Source of the DNA: an uncultured Caulobacterales bacterium
Lineage (GTDB): Bacteria; Pseudomonadota; Alphaproteobacteria; Caulobacterales; Caulobacteraceae
Direction: 5' to 3'
Length of the DNA stretch: 36,780 bases
Assembly (NCBI GenBank): GCA_903858685.1
Contig: CAIOJR010000087.1
Span: 1-36,780 of the forward strand
In this document: positions 1 to 7,392 of the stretch, in pieces
How positions within the stretch are numbered: the stretch's first letter is position 1
Layout of the letters: every line of letters starts with the position of its first letter
The notes under the pieces: model-generated
What the model saw: only the letters and a program-made list of their open reading frames with translations
The model's database searches: none
Told to the model about the DNA's origin: nothing
Made by a program: the position numbers and the translations under genes

Positions 1-695
1 ACGCCCTGGGTCAGGGTGTCTTGCAGGCTGGAGATGAAGTTCAGGTGGGTGGTGACCGCATTGGAGTCCGTACCCAGTTTCGCCACCGAGGCGTTGACAT
101 TGGTGATCGAGGTGTTCACCAGCGCCAGCAGTGTTGTCGCTGTGGTCGCGGAGGTGAAACTGGCGGTGGCGGTGAAGGTGATCTGTCCTCCGCCGACGCC
201 AAGATTGATCGCAGCCACGGTCAATTGCGAGCTTCCGGCGGCGTTGGCCAGGGCGTAGATCGACGGGCCATTGGTCTTGATCAGATTGGCGCCGTTGAAA
301 TCGGCGTTGGAAACGATTTTCTCGATCTGGTCTATCAGGGCCGAAACGTCATTGTTCAGCGCCGTGCGGCTGACCGTGTCCAGCGAGGTGTCGCTGGCGG
401 ACAGTGTCTTTGATTTGATCTGGTTCAGCAGGTCGGAGATGGTCTGACCGGCCGAGACCGCGACGTCGACGGTCGACTGCGCCCGTTGCAGGGACTGCTT
501 GACCGAGTCCAGGCTGGAGATCGCCGCTCGGCTGTTTTGGGCGATGGCCCATATGGCGCCATTGTCCTTTGCCGACGACACGACCAGGCCTGTCGACACG
601 CGATTTTGCGTCGTCTGCAACTGCGTGGCCGTATTGTTCAGATTTTGCAGCGCGATCAATGCGCCGACATTTGTATTGATGCTGTTCAACGCCAT
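1..695 (-). CDS. Flagellin, N-terminal ~231 residues (C-terminus beyond window)
   Basis: This is the structural subunit of the flagellar filament. It reads from ATG at 695 down through base 1 with no stop, so it is a partial gene. The start MALNSINTNVGALIALQNLN, the coil segment with STG and SSAKDNGAIWAIAQ, and the SLQRAQSTVDVAVSAGQT stretch are the conserved D0/D1 N-terminal flagellin domain. The visible 231 residues closely resemble Caulobacter FljK-type flagellins (about 273 residues), including the late THLNFISSLQDTL segment, so roughly 40 residues of the C-terminal D0 helix are missing beyond the edge. The variable central domain is short, as in that family. A GAGGG ribosome-binding site lies about 10 bases upstream of the ATG. 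Expression is probably sigma-54 dependent (see the promoter at 769-784). Which paralogue it is cannot be decided here. Confidence 0.95.
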   Translation of the reverse strand, partial: MALNSINTNVGALIALQNLNNTATQLQTTQNRVSTGLVVSSAKDNGAIWAIAQNSRAAISSLDSVKQSLQRAQSTVDVAVSAGQTISDLLNQIKSKTLSASDTSLDTVSRTALNNDVSALIDQIEKIVSNADFNGANLIKTNGPSIYALANAAGSSQLTVAAINLGVGGGQITFTATASFTSATTATTLLALVNTSITNVNASVAKLGTDSNAVTTHLNFISSLQDTLTQG

Positions 696-699
696 GAGA

Positions 700-744
700 C
701 TTTTCCCTCGTCAGCCGTCGACCGCCTGTCAGCAGGCGAAAAGG
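700..744 (-). promoter_or_regulatory. Structured 5' leader of the flagellin mRNA
   Basis: On the minus strand the ~63-base leader contains a perfect 6-bp hairpin, CGCCTG-CTGA-CAGGCG (738 to 723). A second possible pairing joins CTTTTC (743 to 738) to GAAAAG (705 to 700), which lies immediately 3' of the GAGGG ribosome-binding site. The two helices share base 738, so they would compete or stack. In Caulobacter the fljK leader is the target of the translational repressor FlbT; a similar role here is inference only. Confidence 0.4.
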
Positions 745-768
745 TTACGAATTACTCGGGAGGTGCTC

Positions 769-784
769 AGCAACCATGGCGCCA
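769..784 (-). promoter_or_regulatory. Sigma-54 (RpoN) promoter of the flagellin gene
   Basis: Read on the minus strand this is TGGCGC-N5-TTGCT, matching the sigma-54 consensus TGGCAC-N5-TTGCW with the invariant GG (-24) and GC (-12) at the right spacing. Initiation is expected near 758, leaving a leader of about 63 bases before the ATG at 695. Late flagellar genes, flagellins in particular, are sigma-54 dependent in Caulobacterales. Confidence 0.85.
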
Positions 785-813
785 GAGATGGTAAACGAAG
801 AAATATCGTTTAA

Positions 814-826
814 TATCAATTATTTA
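814..826 (+). promoter_or_regulatory. IHF binding site upstream of the flagellin promoter
   Basis: The sequence TATCAATTATTTA matches the IHF consensus WATCAANNNNTTR at every fixed position. It sits in an unusually AT-rich tract (about 795-866) at roughly -56 to -68 from the predicted start. That is the usual place for IHF bending between an enhancer and a sigma-54 promoter. Confidence 0.65.
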
Positions 827-840
827 AAATGTTATTTCAA

Positions 841-863
841 AACCCTTAAAGGTTATTAGGGTT
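841..863. promoter_or_regulatory. Inverted repeat upstream of the flagellin promoter
   Basis: AACCCT (841-846) and AGGGTT (858-863) form an inverted repeat with an AT-rich spacer, at about -83 to -105 from the predicted flagellin start. The position suits an activator site, but I do not recognise the motif as that of a known regulator. Confidence 0.35.
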
Positions 864-892
864 AACATTGGCCGGGCAAAGTCTTCCGGATG

Positions 893-907
893 CGGCAAGC
901 CTTGCCG
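893..907. promoter_or_regulatory. Palindrome CGGCAAG-C-CTTGCCG, possible FlbD-type enhancer (ftr-like)
   Basis: This is a 15-bp near-perfect palindrome with 7-bp arms, lying between the regulator gene's stop (939) and the flagellin promoter, about 135-149 bases upstream of the predicted start. A related half element, CCGGGCAAAG, lies at 872-881. The CGGCAA/TTGCCG core resembles, from memory, the ftr enhancer bound by the sigma-54 activator FlbD in Caulobacter. It could instead be the base of a weak terminator for the upstream regulator gene, although no T-tract follows it on the minus strand. Confidence 0.4.
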
Positions 908-938
908 GGTGAGGGGGCGTTTTGAATCAGGGCCAAGC

Positions 939-1517
939 CTAATTCACGCCGTCGAGCCAGGTGAAGGGCAGGCACCGCATGAACAGGCCTTCGCGGCTTG
1001 TCACCCCCATCTTGGCGTAGATGTTGCGCACGTGAGTGCGAATGGTGCCGATCTTGATCTGAGACGCCTTGGCGATCTCCAGGGGCGAAGCTGAACTGAG
1101 GAGGTGTTCCACGACCCGGATCTCTGTCGCGGTCAGGCGAAAGAGGCGTCTTATGTCGGGGAAGTTGATGGTTTCGGCATGGAACAAACGGTCGGCAGGC
1201 CGCAGAATCAACATGACTTGACGGTTCGTAGAGCCCTGTAGCCGCTGCGCGATGAGCAGGCAGGCCTCCTTGGGCGATGCGCCGATCACCCGCAAGGAGG
1301 GTGCGCAGGTCGCCTCCTGAACCTGGTCGCGCAGGATCCGCTGGTCCGGGTCGTGGACAGCCTCAAGTGCGCCCTCTACCTCCATCACGGCCGTACGGGC
1401 CTGAAGCAGTCGACCAGCGGCGGTGTTGCTCCAGTGCAGGTGCAAATCTTCGTCCAGCAACACCATGGGAATGGGTGCGAGGTCAGCCCACTGGCTCACC
1501 AAGGTCTTGCCTGTCAT
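939..1517 (-). CDS. LuxR-type helix-turn-helix transcriptional regulator with PAS-like N-terminus
   Basis: This is a 192-residue DNA-binding regulator. Residues about 127-178 form a LuxR/GerE helix-turn-helix (LTATEIRVVEHLLSS, then GTIRTHVRNIYAKMG). The N-terminal ~115 residues start with PIPMVLLDEDLHLHWSN, which looks like a PAS-type sensory fold; there is no receiver domain and no obvious autoinducer-binding domain. The stretch GGGAGCAGGG directly before the ATG can serve as ribosome-binding site. The gene lies immediately upstream of the flagellin gene on the same strand, but the flagellin has its own promoter between them, so a role in motility is only positional inference. The signal sensed is unknown. 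Confidence 0.85.
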   Translation of the reverse strand: MTGKTLVSQWADLAPIPMVLLDEDLHLHWSNTAAGRLLQARTAVMEVEGALEAVHDPDQRILRDQVQEATCAPSLRVIGASPKEACLLIAQRLQGSTNRQVMLILRPADRLFHAETINFPDIRRLFRLTATEIRVVEHLLSSASPLEIAKASQIKIGTIRTHVRNIYAKMGVTSREGLFMRCLPFTWLDGVN

Positions 1518-1585
1518 CCCTGCTCCCGCCTGCTAAAGCCTCTCCCGGAGGCAGAGCAACATAGCGCGACAACTCAGGGGGGAAA

Positions 1586-1601
1586 TACCTAGGGTTTGGT
1601 A
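1586..1601. promoter_or_regulatory. Inverted repeat TACC-N8-GGTA upstream of the LuxR-type gene
   Basis: A short inverted repeat sits about 70-85 bases upstream of the regulator's ATG (1517), in the 119-base gap between it and the flavoprotein gene. It could be an autoregulatory operator, but the arms are only 4 bp, so chance is possible. A second hairpin, GCCTC-TCCCG-GAGGC, lies closer to the start codon. Confidence 0.2.
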
Positions 1602-1636
1602 CGTCCTATGCGTCAGGGAGTTTCAGCGGCGATTTT

Positions 1637-3187
1637 TCAGGCGGCGACGCGACGCGGCACCAACCTTTCACTTTTCAGGGCCTCTTGCGCTCCGGAAAGT
1701 CCGGCCTCGGAATATTCAGCGTCTTCATTGACCTGCCACACGTCAAAGCGACGTTCTCCGGCCAGAATATTCTCCACCGTCAGCATGGCGGTCATCATGG
1801 CGTGGTCCTGATTATTGTACTTGTGCATCCCGTTTCGCCCCACGAGATGAAGGGTCGGGTAGAGGCTTTCCAGTTCCTGACGCACCGCCTCGACATTGGC
1901 CTGATAGGCGTCGTCATAGACCGGATAGGCCTTGGGTTGGCGCACCACGGCGGCGTCGGAAACGTCGGCATAGGCGATCAGGCCGATCTGATCGATTTCA
2001 CGCCGCGCCATTTCAATCAGGTCAGCATCGGGAGAGGTCCACAGCCCGTCGCCCTCGAAGCAGAAATATTCCAGGCCAAGGCAGGCATAGCCCGGCGGCG
2101 CCATTTCCGGCGACCAGGATAGAAAGTTCTGGATCCGCCCCACCTTCACGCTCGGATCGTGAATATAGATCCAGTTGTCGGGGAAGGACTTCACCGCCCT
2201 GGTGATCAGGGCCACGGTGATAAAGTCGCGATAGCGCAGGGCTGCCGCATTGGCTGCTGATTTTGGCGGCGCGGCGAGCGCGTTCGCCAGTTCGGTGATC
2301 GGGGCGGACGAGATGACATTGCGCGCCGACACCGTTTCCACCGTCCCGTTTGCGCTGGTCAGGGTGACTGTCCACAGGCCTGTCGTCTGGTCGTGCGCCA
2401 GACGGGTCAGGCTGCGGTCCATCCGCACCTCGCCGCCCTGTGCGCGAATCCGGTCCGTGGCGGCCTCCCACATCATGCCGGGACCTTTACGCGGATAGCG
2501 GAAGCTTTCCAGCAGGGTCTTGACCCCGCCCTGTTCGCCCAGCGTCGCCGACGGCTTCCTGTTCACACCGAAGGAGCGGCCCAGGGCGTCGATGATTGCG
2601 TGGCCCAGGCTTAGTCCCTTGATGCGCTGCGCGGCCCAGTCTGCGGATATTTCGTCGCAGTCCATTCCCCAGACCTTTTCGGTGTAGGTCTTGAAGAAGA
2701 TGGAGAACAGTTTCTCGCCAAACTGGTTGGAGACCCACTGGTGGAAGGTTCTCGGATTCTTGTTCGGGAACAGCTTGGCCTTGCCATAGGACAGCATGCA
2801 CAGCGCCGACGTGAAGATCCCCAGATTGGTCAGGGCCTCAAAAGCGCGCAATGGATAGGCGTAGTATTTGCGCCCGTAGAATATGCGCGACAGGCGGGGG
2901 CGGTCGATGAAATCCTGGGGCAGAATCTCGTTCCACAGGTCCACCACTTCGCGGGACTTGGAAAAGAACCGGTGGCCGCCGATGTCGAACAGGAAGTCCT
3001 TGTAGCTGACCGTTCGGCTGATGCCGCCGACATAGACGGGATCGCGCTCGATCACCACCACGTTGCGCCCGGCCTTGGTCAGGAGATAGCCCGCCGTCAG
3101 GCCCGCAGGGCCGGCGCCGATGATCAGGGTGTCGGTGTCTGGAAGCGTCGTGGCGGCGTCAGTCAAGGCGGGTGTCCGGTCGAGCAT
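1637..3187 (-). CDS. FAD-dependent oxidoreductase, UDP-galactopyranose mutase/amine-oxidase-like
   Basis: This is a 516-residue flavoprotein. With the start at ATG 3187 the dinucleotide-binding motif GAGPAG is at residues 24-29, followed by an acidic end at E47 (VVVIERD), then GGISRT (54-59) and DIGGHRFFSKS (68-78). These features are typical of the UDP-galactopyranose mutase/protoporphyrinogen oxidase/amine oxidase superfamily. The open frame extends further upstream, but only by running deep into gtrA; the chosen start overlaps gtrA by 29 bases and suggests translational coupling. Pairing with a GtrA-type membrane protein points to surface sugar metabolism, for instance making or remodelling a nucleotide or lipid-linked sugar. 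True mutase activity is not proven by the motifs, and the substrate is unknown. Confidence 0.8.
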   Translation of the reverse strand: MLDRTPALTDAATTLPDTDTLIIGAGPAGLTAGYLLTKAGRNVVVIERDPVYVGGISRTVSYKDFLFDIGGHRFFSKSREVVDLWNEILPQDFIDRPRLSRIFYGRKYYAYPLRAFEALTNLGIFTSALCMLSYGKAKLFPNKNPRTFHQWVSNQFGEKLFSIFFKTYTEKVWGMDCDEISADWAAQRIKGLSLGHAIIDALGRSFGVNRKPSATLGEQGGVKTLLESFRYPRKGPGMMWEAATDRIRAQGGEVRMDRSLTRLAHDQTTGLWTVTLTSANGTVETVSARNVISSAPITELANALAAPPKSAANAAALRYRDFITVALITRAVKSFPDNWIYIHDPSVKVGRIQNFLSWSPEMAPPGYACLGLEYFCFEGDGLWTSPDADLIEMARREIDQIGLIAYADVSDAAVVRQPKAYPVYDDAYQANVEAVRQELESLYPTLHLVGRNGMHKYNNQDHAMMTAMLTVENILAGERRFDVWQVNEDAEYSEAGLSGAQEALKSERLVPRRVAA

Positions 3188-3632
3188 CTGTTGAGGCCGC
3201 GGCCCTGGTGGGCGCGAAGGTGAAGAACCGCTGGCCGGAATAGGAAAACAAGGTCGCCACGACCGCGCCAAAGAAAGCGGCCAGATTATGCGGCAGGTGG
3301 GGCGCCTGGGCGGCGATCACAAGTGAGACCGCATAGTTCACGCTCTGTGCACAGAAAGCCACGGTGAAATAACGCAGCGCCTCGTGGTGGGTCTTGCGGC
3401 CGCTGTCGCCAAAGGTGAAGCGACGGTTCAGCACCCAGGTGAAGCCGGTGGCGATGAAGATGGCGAAGGCGCGCGCCCACGCAAAGGGCATGCCGAAATG
3501 CTCGGACACGGCCAGCACGGACTGATCAACCATCAGGCCGCCAAAGCCGACCGCGATGAAGCGCGCCAGTCCGATGGGCAGTTTCAGCAGCCATCGCTCG
3601 GTTTCCCGCGCGACATTGGAGAAATATGTCAT
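3159..3632 (-). CDS. GtrA family membrane protein
   Basis: This is a 157-residue protein with four hydrophobic segments, FIAVGFGGLMVDQSVLAV, AFAIFIATGFTWVLNRRFTF, YFTVAFCAQSVNYAVSLVI and AAFFGAVVATLFSYSGQRFF, the layout of the GtrA/DPMS3 family. The NRRFTF motif after the second segment and the QRFFTF motif near the C-terminus are hallmarks. Family members are thought to help move polyprenyl-phosphate-linked sugars across the inner membrane. The start at 3632 (MTYFSNVARET) is preferred over an upstream ATG at 3776 because it has an ACAGGG site before it and leaves room for divergent promoters with hisS. The 3' end overlaps the flavoprotein gene by 29 bases. A second GtrA gene occurs at 10549. 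Confidence 0.9.
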   Translation of the reverse strand: MTYFSNVARETERWLLKLPIGLARFIAVGFGGLMVDQSVLAVSEHFGMPFAWARAFAIFIATGFTWVLNRRFTFGDSGRKTHHEALRYFTVAFCAQSVNYAVSLVIAAQAPHLPHNLAAFFGAVVATLFSYSGQRFFTFAPTRAAASTDARPDTRLD

Positions 3633-3829
3633 GAAACCCTGTCCGGAACGCACGACGCGCTGTGCCGGGATCCTCGTGGAAACCTGTTTAGGTGTCGTAA
3701 ACCCCAAAATACATAGCACGCCAAGAGGCATCCGTCGTCCTGCGCAAATTGGAGCCTGCGTTGCCACTTGCGCCACGATCCGCTAAGCCCGCGCTGCTTC
3801 AGTTCTTTACCGTGATCAGTCGAGCCCCC

Positions 3830-5299
3830 ATGACCGACAGCCCAGCCTTTCGACCGGAACCGCGCACGCCGCGCGGATTTCAGGACCGCCGGGCCCGCGA
3901 CCTGCGGGTGGAGCGCGAAATCCTGGCCCAGGTCAGCGCGGTCTATGAGCAATACGGCTTTGAGGCGCTGGACACCTCCGCCTTCGAATATGCCGACGCC
4001 CTGGGCAAGTTCCTGCCGGATTCAGATCGTCCCAATGAGGGCGTGTTTGCGCTTCAGGACGATGATGAGCAGTGGATGGCGCTGCGCTACGATCTGACCG
4101 CGCCGCTGGCGCGCTTTGCCGCCCAGCATTGGGAAACCCTGCCCAAGCCCTTCCGGCGCTATGCTTACGGGCCGGTGTGGCGCAATGAAAAGCCAGGGCC
4201 GGGGCGTTTTCGCGAATTCATCCAGTGCGACGCCGATACGGTCGGAAGCGCCCGTCCGGAAGCCGACGCCGAAATCGTGGCCCTGGCGGTTGCGGGTCTT
4301 GAGGCCGCCGGCCTGCCGCGCGGGACGGCGGTTCTGAAGCTCAATAACCGCAAGCTGTTGAACGGGCTGTTGTCCGCGGCGGGCGTGGCGGACGATCATC
4401 AGAAGCTGGCCGTGTTGCGCGCGGTCGACAAGCTGGACCGGCTGGGCGCAGACGGCGTGCGTCTGCTGCTGGGCGAGGGCCGCAAAGACGAAAGCGGCGC
4501 CTTCACCAAGGGGGCGGGGCTGAATGCGCGCGGGATCGAGGCGGTCCTGGCCTTTGTTGCGGCGGGCGGCGGATCGCGAACGGACGTGCTGGCCCGGATC
4601 GCCGATGTGATCGGCGGATCGGCCGAGGGCGACGAGGGTCTGGCCGATCTGTCGCGGATAGACGTCGCGCTGAAGGGGCTGGGCGTGGCGGAAGATCAGG
4701 CCGTGTTTGATCCTTCCATCGTGCGGGGTCTGGAATATTACACAGGCGCGGTTTTCGAGGCCGAACTGCTGCTGGATACAGTGGACGAGAAGGGCGAGCG
4801 TCTGCGCTTTGGCTCCATTGGCGGCGGCGGTCGCTATGACGATCTGGTCGCGCGCTTCACCGGTGAGCGCACCCCCGCCACCGGGTTTTCCTTCGGCGTC
4901 AGCCGTCTGGCGGCGGCGCTTCGGGCGGCGGGACGCGAGCCCGGCCATCAGGCGCGTGGTCCTGTCGTGATTATCGCCTTTTCCGAAGCCGACATGGCTC
5001 ATTATTTTGAAGTGGCCGGCGAGCTGCGCGGGGCGGGGATTGCGGCTGAGGTCTATCTGGGGTCGTCAGGCATGAAGGCTCAGATGAAATATGCTGACCG
5101 GCGCATGTCGCCCGCCGCCGTCATGCTGGGCGGTGATGAGATTGCGGCGGGAACCGTGACGGTCAAGGACCTCGACCTTGGTCGCGCACTTGCCGCCAAG
5201 GTCACAGACAACCAGACCTGGCGGGGCGAGCGGCCCGGCCAGGCGACGATACGCCGCGCCGAACTGGTCGCCTTTGTGCGCCGCATCATCGAGGGCTGA
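3830..5299 (+). CDS. hisS: Histidyl-tRNA synthetase
   Basis: The enzyme charges tRNA-His with histidine in the cytoplasm; 489 residues. Class II signatures are visible: motif 2 as YAYGPVWRNEKPGPGRFREF ending at residue 130 and followed by QCDADTVG, the histidine-specific RGLEYYTGAVF at 299-309, GGGGRYDDLV at 331-340, and motif 3 as TGFSFGVSRL at 351-360, with an anticodon-binding domain at the C-terminus. The motif 2 region differs from the E. coli form (QLGCEVFG) and fits the divergent alphaproteobacterial HisRS clade. The start at 3830 gives the expected N-terminus (RTPRGFQD); an upstream in-frame ATG at 3749 would add 27 unconserved residues. It is the first gene of a seven-gene run, with hisZ starting 3 bases after its stop. 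I saw no histidine-rich leader peptide upstream. Confidence 0.95.
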   Translation: MTDSPAFRPEPRTPRGFQDRRARDLRVEREILAQVSAVYEQYGFEALDTSAFEYADALGKFLPDSDRPNEGVFALQDDDEQWMALRYDLTAPLARFAAQHWETLPKPFRRYAYGPVWRNEKPGPGRFREFIQCDADTVGSARPEADAEIVALAVAGLEAAGLPRGTAVLKLNNRKLLNGLLSAAGVADDHQKLAVLRAVDKLDRLGADGVRLLLGEGRKDESGAFTKGAGLNARGIEAVLAFVAAGGGSRTDVLARIADVIGGSAEGDEGLADLSRIDVALKGLGVAEDQAVFDPSIVRGLEYYTGAVFEAELLLDTVDEKGERLRFGSIGGGGRYDDLVARFTGERTPATGFSFGVSRLAAALRAAGREPGHQARGPVVIIAFSEADMAHYFEVAGELRGAGIAAEVYLGSSGMKAQMKYADRRMSPAAVMLGGDEIAAGTVTVKDLDLGRALAAKVTDNQTWRGERPGQATIRRAELVAFVRRIIEG

Positions 5300-5302
5300 G
5301 CT

Positions 5303-6436
5303 GTGTTGCGCACCGAACTGGCGCTGGATCCCAAGCTGATGGCAGCCATTCGCGCGCCATTCGAGGCCTTTGGCGGAGCGGTGGTGGACGCGCCCGTCCT
5401 GCAACCCTTGAGCCTTCTGCTCGATCTGGCGGGCGAGACCATGCGTGCGCGGCTCTATGTGGTGCAGGGCGAGGGCGCGGCGGAGCAGGCGCTGCGGCCT
5501 GACTTCACCATCCCGGTGGTCCAGAACCATATTGCATCTGGCGCCGCGAAGGGCCGGTATCGCTATGAGGGCAAAGCCTTTCTGGTGGCCGAGCGCGGGT
5601 CGCAACACCCGACGGAGTTCTTGCAGATCGGCGCGGAGCTGTTCGGCATTGGCGATGATCCATGGGCGGATGACGCCGTCATCGCGGCCCTGGCCTGGTC
5701 TGCGGCAAAAGCTGGCGGGCGTGACGATTTGTCGATGCGTCTTGGCGACCCGGGTCTGTTTTCCGGCTTTCTCGGCGCACTGGGTCTGCCACAGTCCACT
5801 CGCCAGCGGCTGTCGCGGGCCTTCCACAGCCAGCGCGCCCTGACGGCGGAGCTGGAGCGTGCAGGCCTTGACGCGCCGGATGACCGGCATGCCCGACTGG
5901 CTGGATTGCTGGGCGGCCTTCCCGAATCGGAGGCGTCCGGCGTTCTGGAGGAGCTTTGGCGACTGTCGGGCATTCAGCCAGTGGGCGGACGCAGCGCGAC
6001 AGAGATCATTCAGAGGCTGGCCGCCCGCGCTGAAGCCGCGCAGGCGCCGCGCCTGACGCCTGCGGAGCGCGATCTGATCAGCCGCTTCCTGTCCCTGACG
6101 GACCAGCCTGAAGCCGTGCTCGACGCCGTTCAGTCCCTGGCCAGGGAGGCGGGCGGGATGATGGACCCGTTGATCGAGGCTTGGCGTCGACGCCTCAAGG
6201 CGTTGGACGCTCATGGCGTGCCCATGTCGGCCCTGACCCTGACCACGGCCTATATTCGCCCGTTCGGCTATTATGACGGGATGCTGTTTGAAATCCTCAG
6301 TGCTGGTCTGGAAAACGATCAGCCCGTCGCAGGCGGCGGGCGCTATGACGGCGTCCCGGCGCGGTTGGGCGGTCGAGCGGGCGCCGTGGGCTGCATGGTC
6401 CGTCCGTCCAGAGTCGCAAGGGGAGCCGGCCTATGA
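5303..6436 (+). CDS. hisZ: ATP phosphoribosyltransferase regulatory subunit HisZ
   Basis: A 377-residue HisS paralogue that lacks the C-terminal anticodon-binding domain. It keeps a class II synthetase-like core: FGGAVVDAPVLQPL, LRPDFTIPVVQNH, YRYEGKAFLV and GGGRYDGVPARLG. The histidine-specific RGLEYYT of HisS is replaced by IRPFGYYDGMLFEIL, as expected for a non-catalytic subunit. HisZ binds HisG and confers activity and histidine feedback control on the first step of histidine biosynthesis. The start is GTG at 5303, three bases after the hisS stop. The stop overlaps the hisG start (ATGA). Adjacency to both HisS and HisG makes the assignment firm. Confidence 0.93.
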   Translation: MLRTELALDPKLMAAIRAPFEAFGGAVVDAPVLQPLSLLLDLAGETMRARLYVVQGEGAAEQALRPDFTIPVVQNHIASGAAKGRYRYEGKAFLVAERGSQHPTEFLQIGAELFGIGDDPWADDAVIAALAWSAAKAGGRDDLSMRLGDPGLFSGFLGALGLPQSTRQRLSRAFHSQRALTAELERAGLDAPDDRHARLAGLLGGLPESEASGVLEELWRLSGIQPVGGRSATEIIQRLAARAEAAQAPRLTPAERDLISRFLSLTDQPEAVLDAVQSLAREAGGMMDPLIEAWRRRLKALDAHGVPMSALTLTTAYIRPFGYYDGMLFEILSAGLENDQPVAGGGRYDGVPARLGGRAGAVGCMVRPSRVARGAGL

Positions 6437-7392
6437 GCCCGCAGCCGCTGACCATCGCGCGTCCCTCCAAGGGGCGACTGAAGGAACAGGCCGAGACCTG
6501 GCTGTCCGACTGTGGTTTTCGCCTGGACATTGACGGCGGCGAGCGCGGCTATCGCGCCAGCCTCAAGGGCCTGCCGGGGGCGGAGGTGCGGCTTTTGTCG
6601 GCCTCCGATATCGCCGCGTCGATCGACACGGGCGAGGTGCATCTGGGCCTGACGGGTGAAGATCTGTTGCGTGAGCGCGGCGTCGATGTGGACGCACGCG
6701 TCATGCTGCTGCGCGCCCTGGGCTTTGGTCGCGCGGATCTGGTCGTGGCGGCGCCCCAGAGCTGGATCGACGTCGAGACCATGGCCGATGTGGACGACGT
6801 GGCTCACCTCTATCTCGCCCGCACGGGCCGTCGTCTGCGTGTGGCCACAAAGTATCACGCCCAGACGCGCGCTTTCTTCGCGGCCAGGGGCGTGGCGGAT
6901 TATCGCATCGTCGACAGCGTCGGCGCCACCGAAGGCGCGCCTGCAGCGGGCGCGGCGGAACTGGTGGTGGACATCACCACGACGGGCGCCACTCTGGCGG
7001 CCAATAATCTGAAGATCCTCAAGGACGGGGTGATTCTGAAGAGTCAGGCCCATCTGGCCGCCAGCCTGACCATCGGCTGGAGCGAAGCGCAACTGTCCGT
7101 GGCGACGCGCCTGGTCTCGGTGGTGGAGGCCCGCGCCGCAGGTCGCAGCCTGTCCGCATTGCGCTGGCCCGCCGAGCAGGACGGCGCCGCCCAGCTGGCC
7201 GTGGCGCGGTGGGTCTCCGCCGGCGCCTCGCGTCGCTCTGACGGGGTGCTGGTGCGCGAGGCGGATCTGTTCGAAGTGGCGGGCGCTCTGGCGGGCGCCG
7301 GCGTCGGGCCGGTCAGCGTCACACGGCCGGACTATGTGTTCGAAGCCCAGTCCGCTCGCATCGCGCAACTGAGGGCGAGGCTCGGCCTTTGA
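6433..7392 (+). CDS. hisG: ATP phosphoribosyltransferase (long form)
   Basis: Catalyses the first step of histidine biosynthesis, joining ATP and PRPP to phosphoribosyl-ATP. The catalytic domain begins IARPSKGRLKEQ (8-19), contains GEVHLGLTGEDLL (67-79) and the PRPP loop DITTTGATLAANN (180-192). At 319 residues it is about 90-100 residues longer than the short HisG usually paired with HisZ. The extra tail (about 267-305, DGVLVREADLFEV then VGPVSVTRPDYVFE) lines up by eye with the PII-like C-terminal regulatory domain of long HisG. Both HisZ and a long HisG are therefore encoded together. It overlaps hisZ by 4 bases, and its TGA overlaps the TTG start of the next gene. Confidence 0.93.
   Translation: MSPQPLTIARPSKGRLKEQAETWLSDCGFRLDIDGGERGYRASLKGLPGAEVRLLSASDIAASIDTGEVHLGLTGEDLLRERGVDVDARVMLLRALGFGRADLVVAAPQSWIDVETMADVDDVAHLYLARTGRRLRVATKYHAQTRAFFAARGVADYRIVDSVGATEGAPAAGAAELVVDITTTGATLAANNLKILKDGVILKSQAHLAASLTIGWSEAQLSVATRLVSVVEARAAGRSLSALRWPAEQDGAAQLAVARWVSAGASRRSDGVLVREADLFEVAGALAGAGVGPVSVTRPDYVFEAQSARIAQLRARLGL

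Noticed and set aside
785-870. CtrA boxes (TTAA-N7-TTAA) upstream of flagellin
   Set aside because: TTAA elements are present in the AT-rich tract, but the spacings are 10 and 12, not 7.
3633-3829. A histidine attenuator or T-box in front of hisS
   Set aside because: There is no run of His codons in a short leader frame and no terminator/antiterminator pair that I can see.
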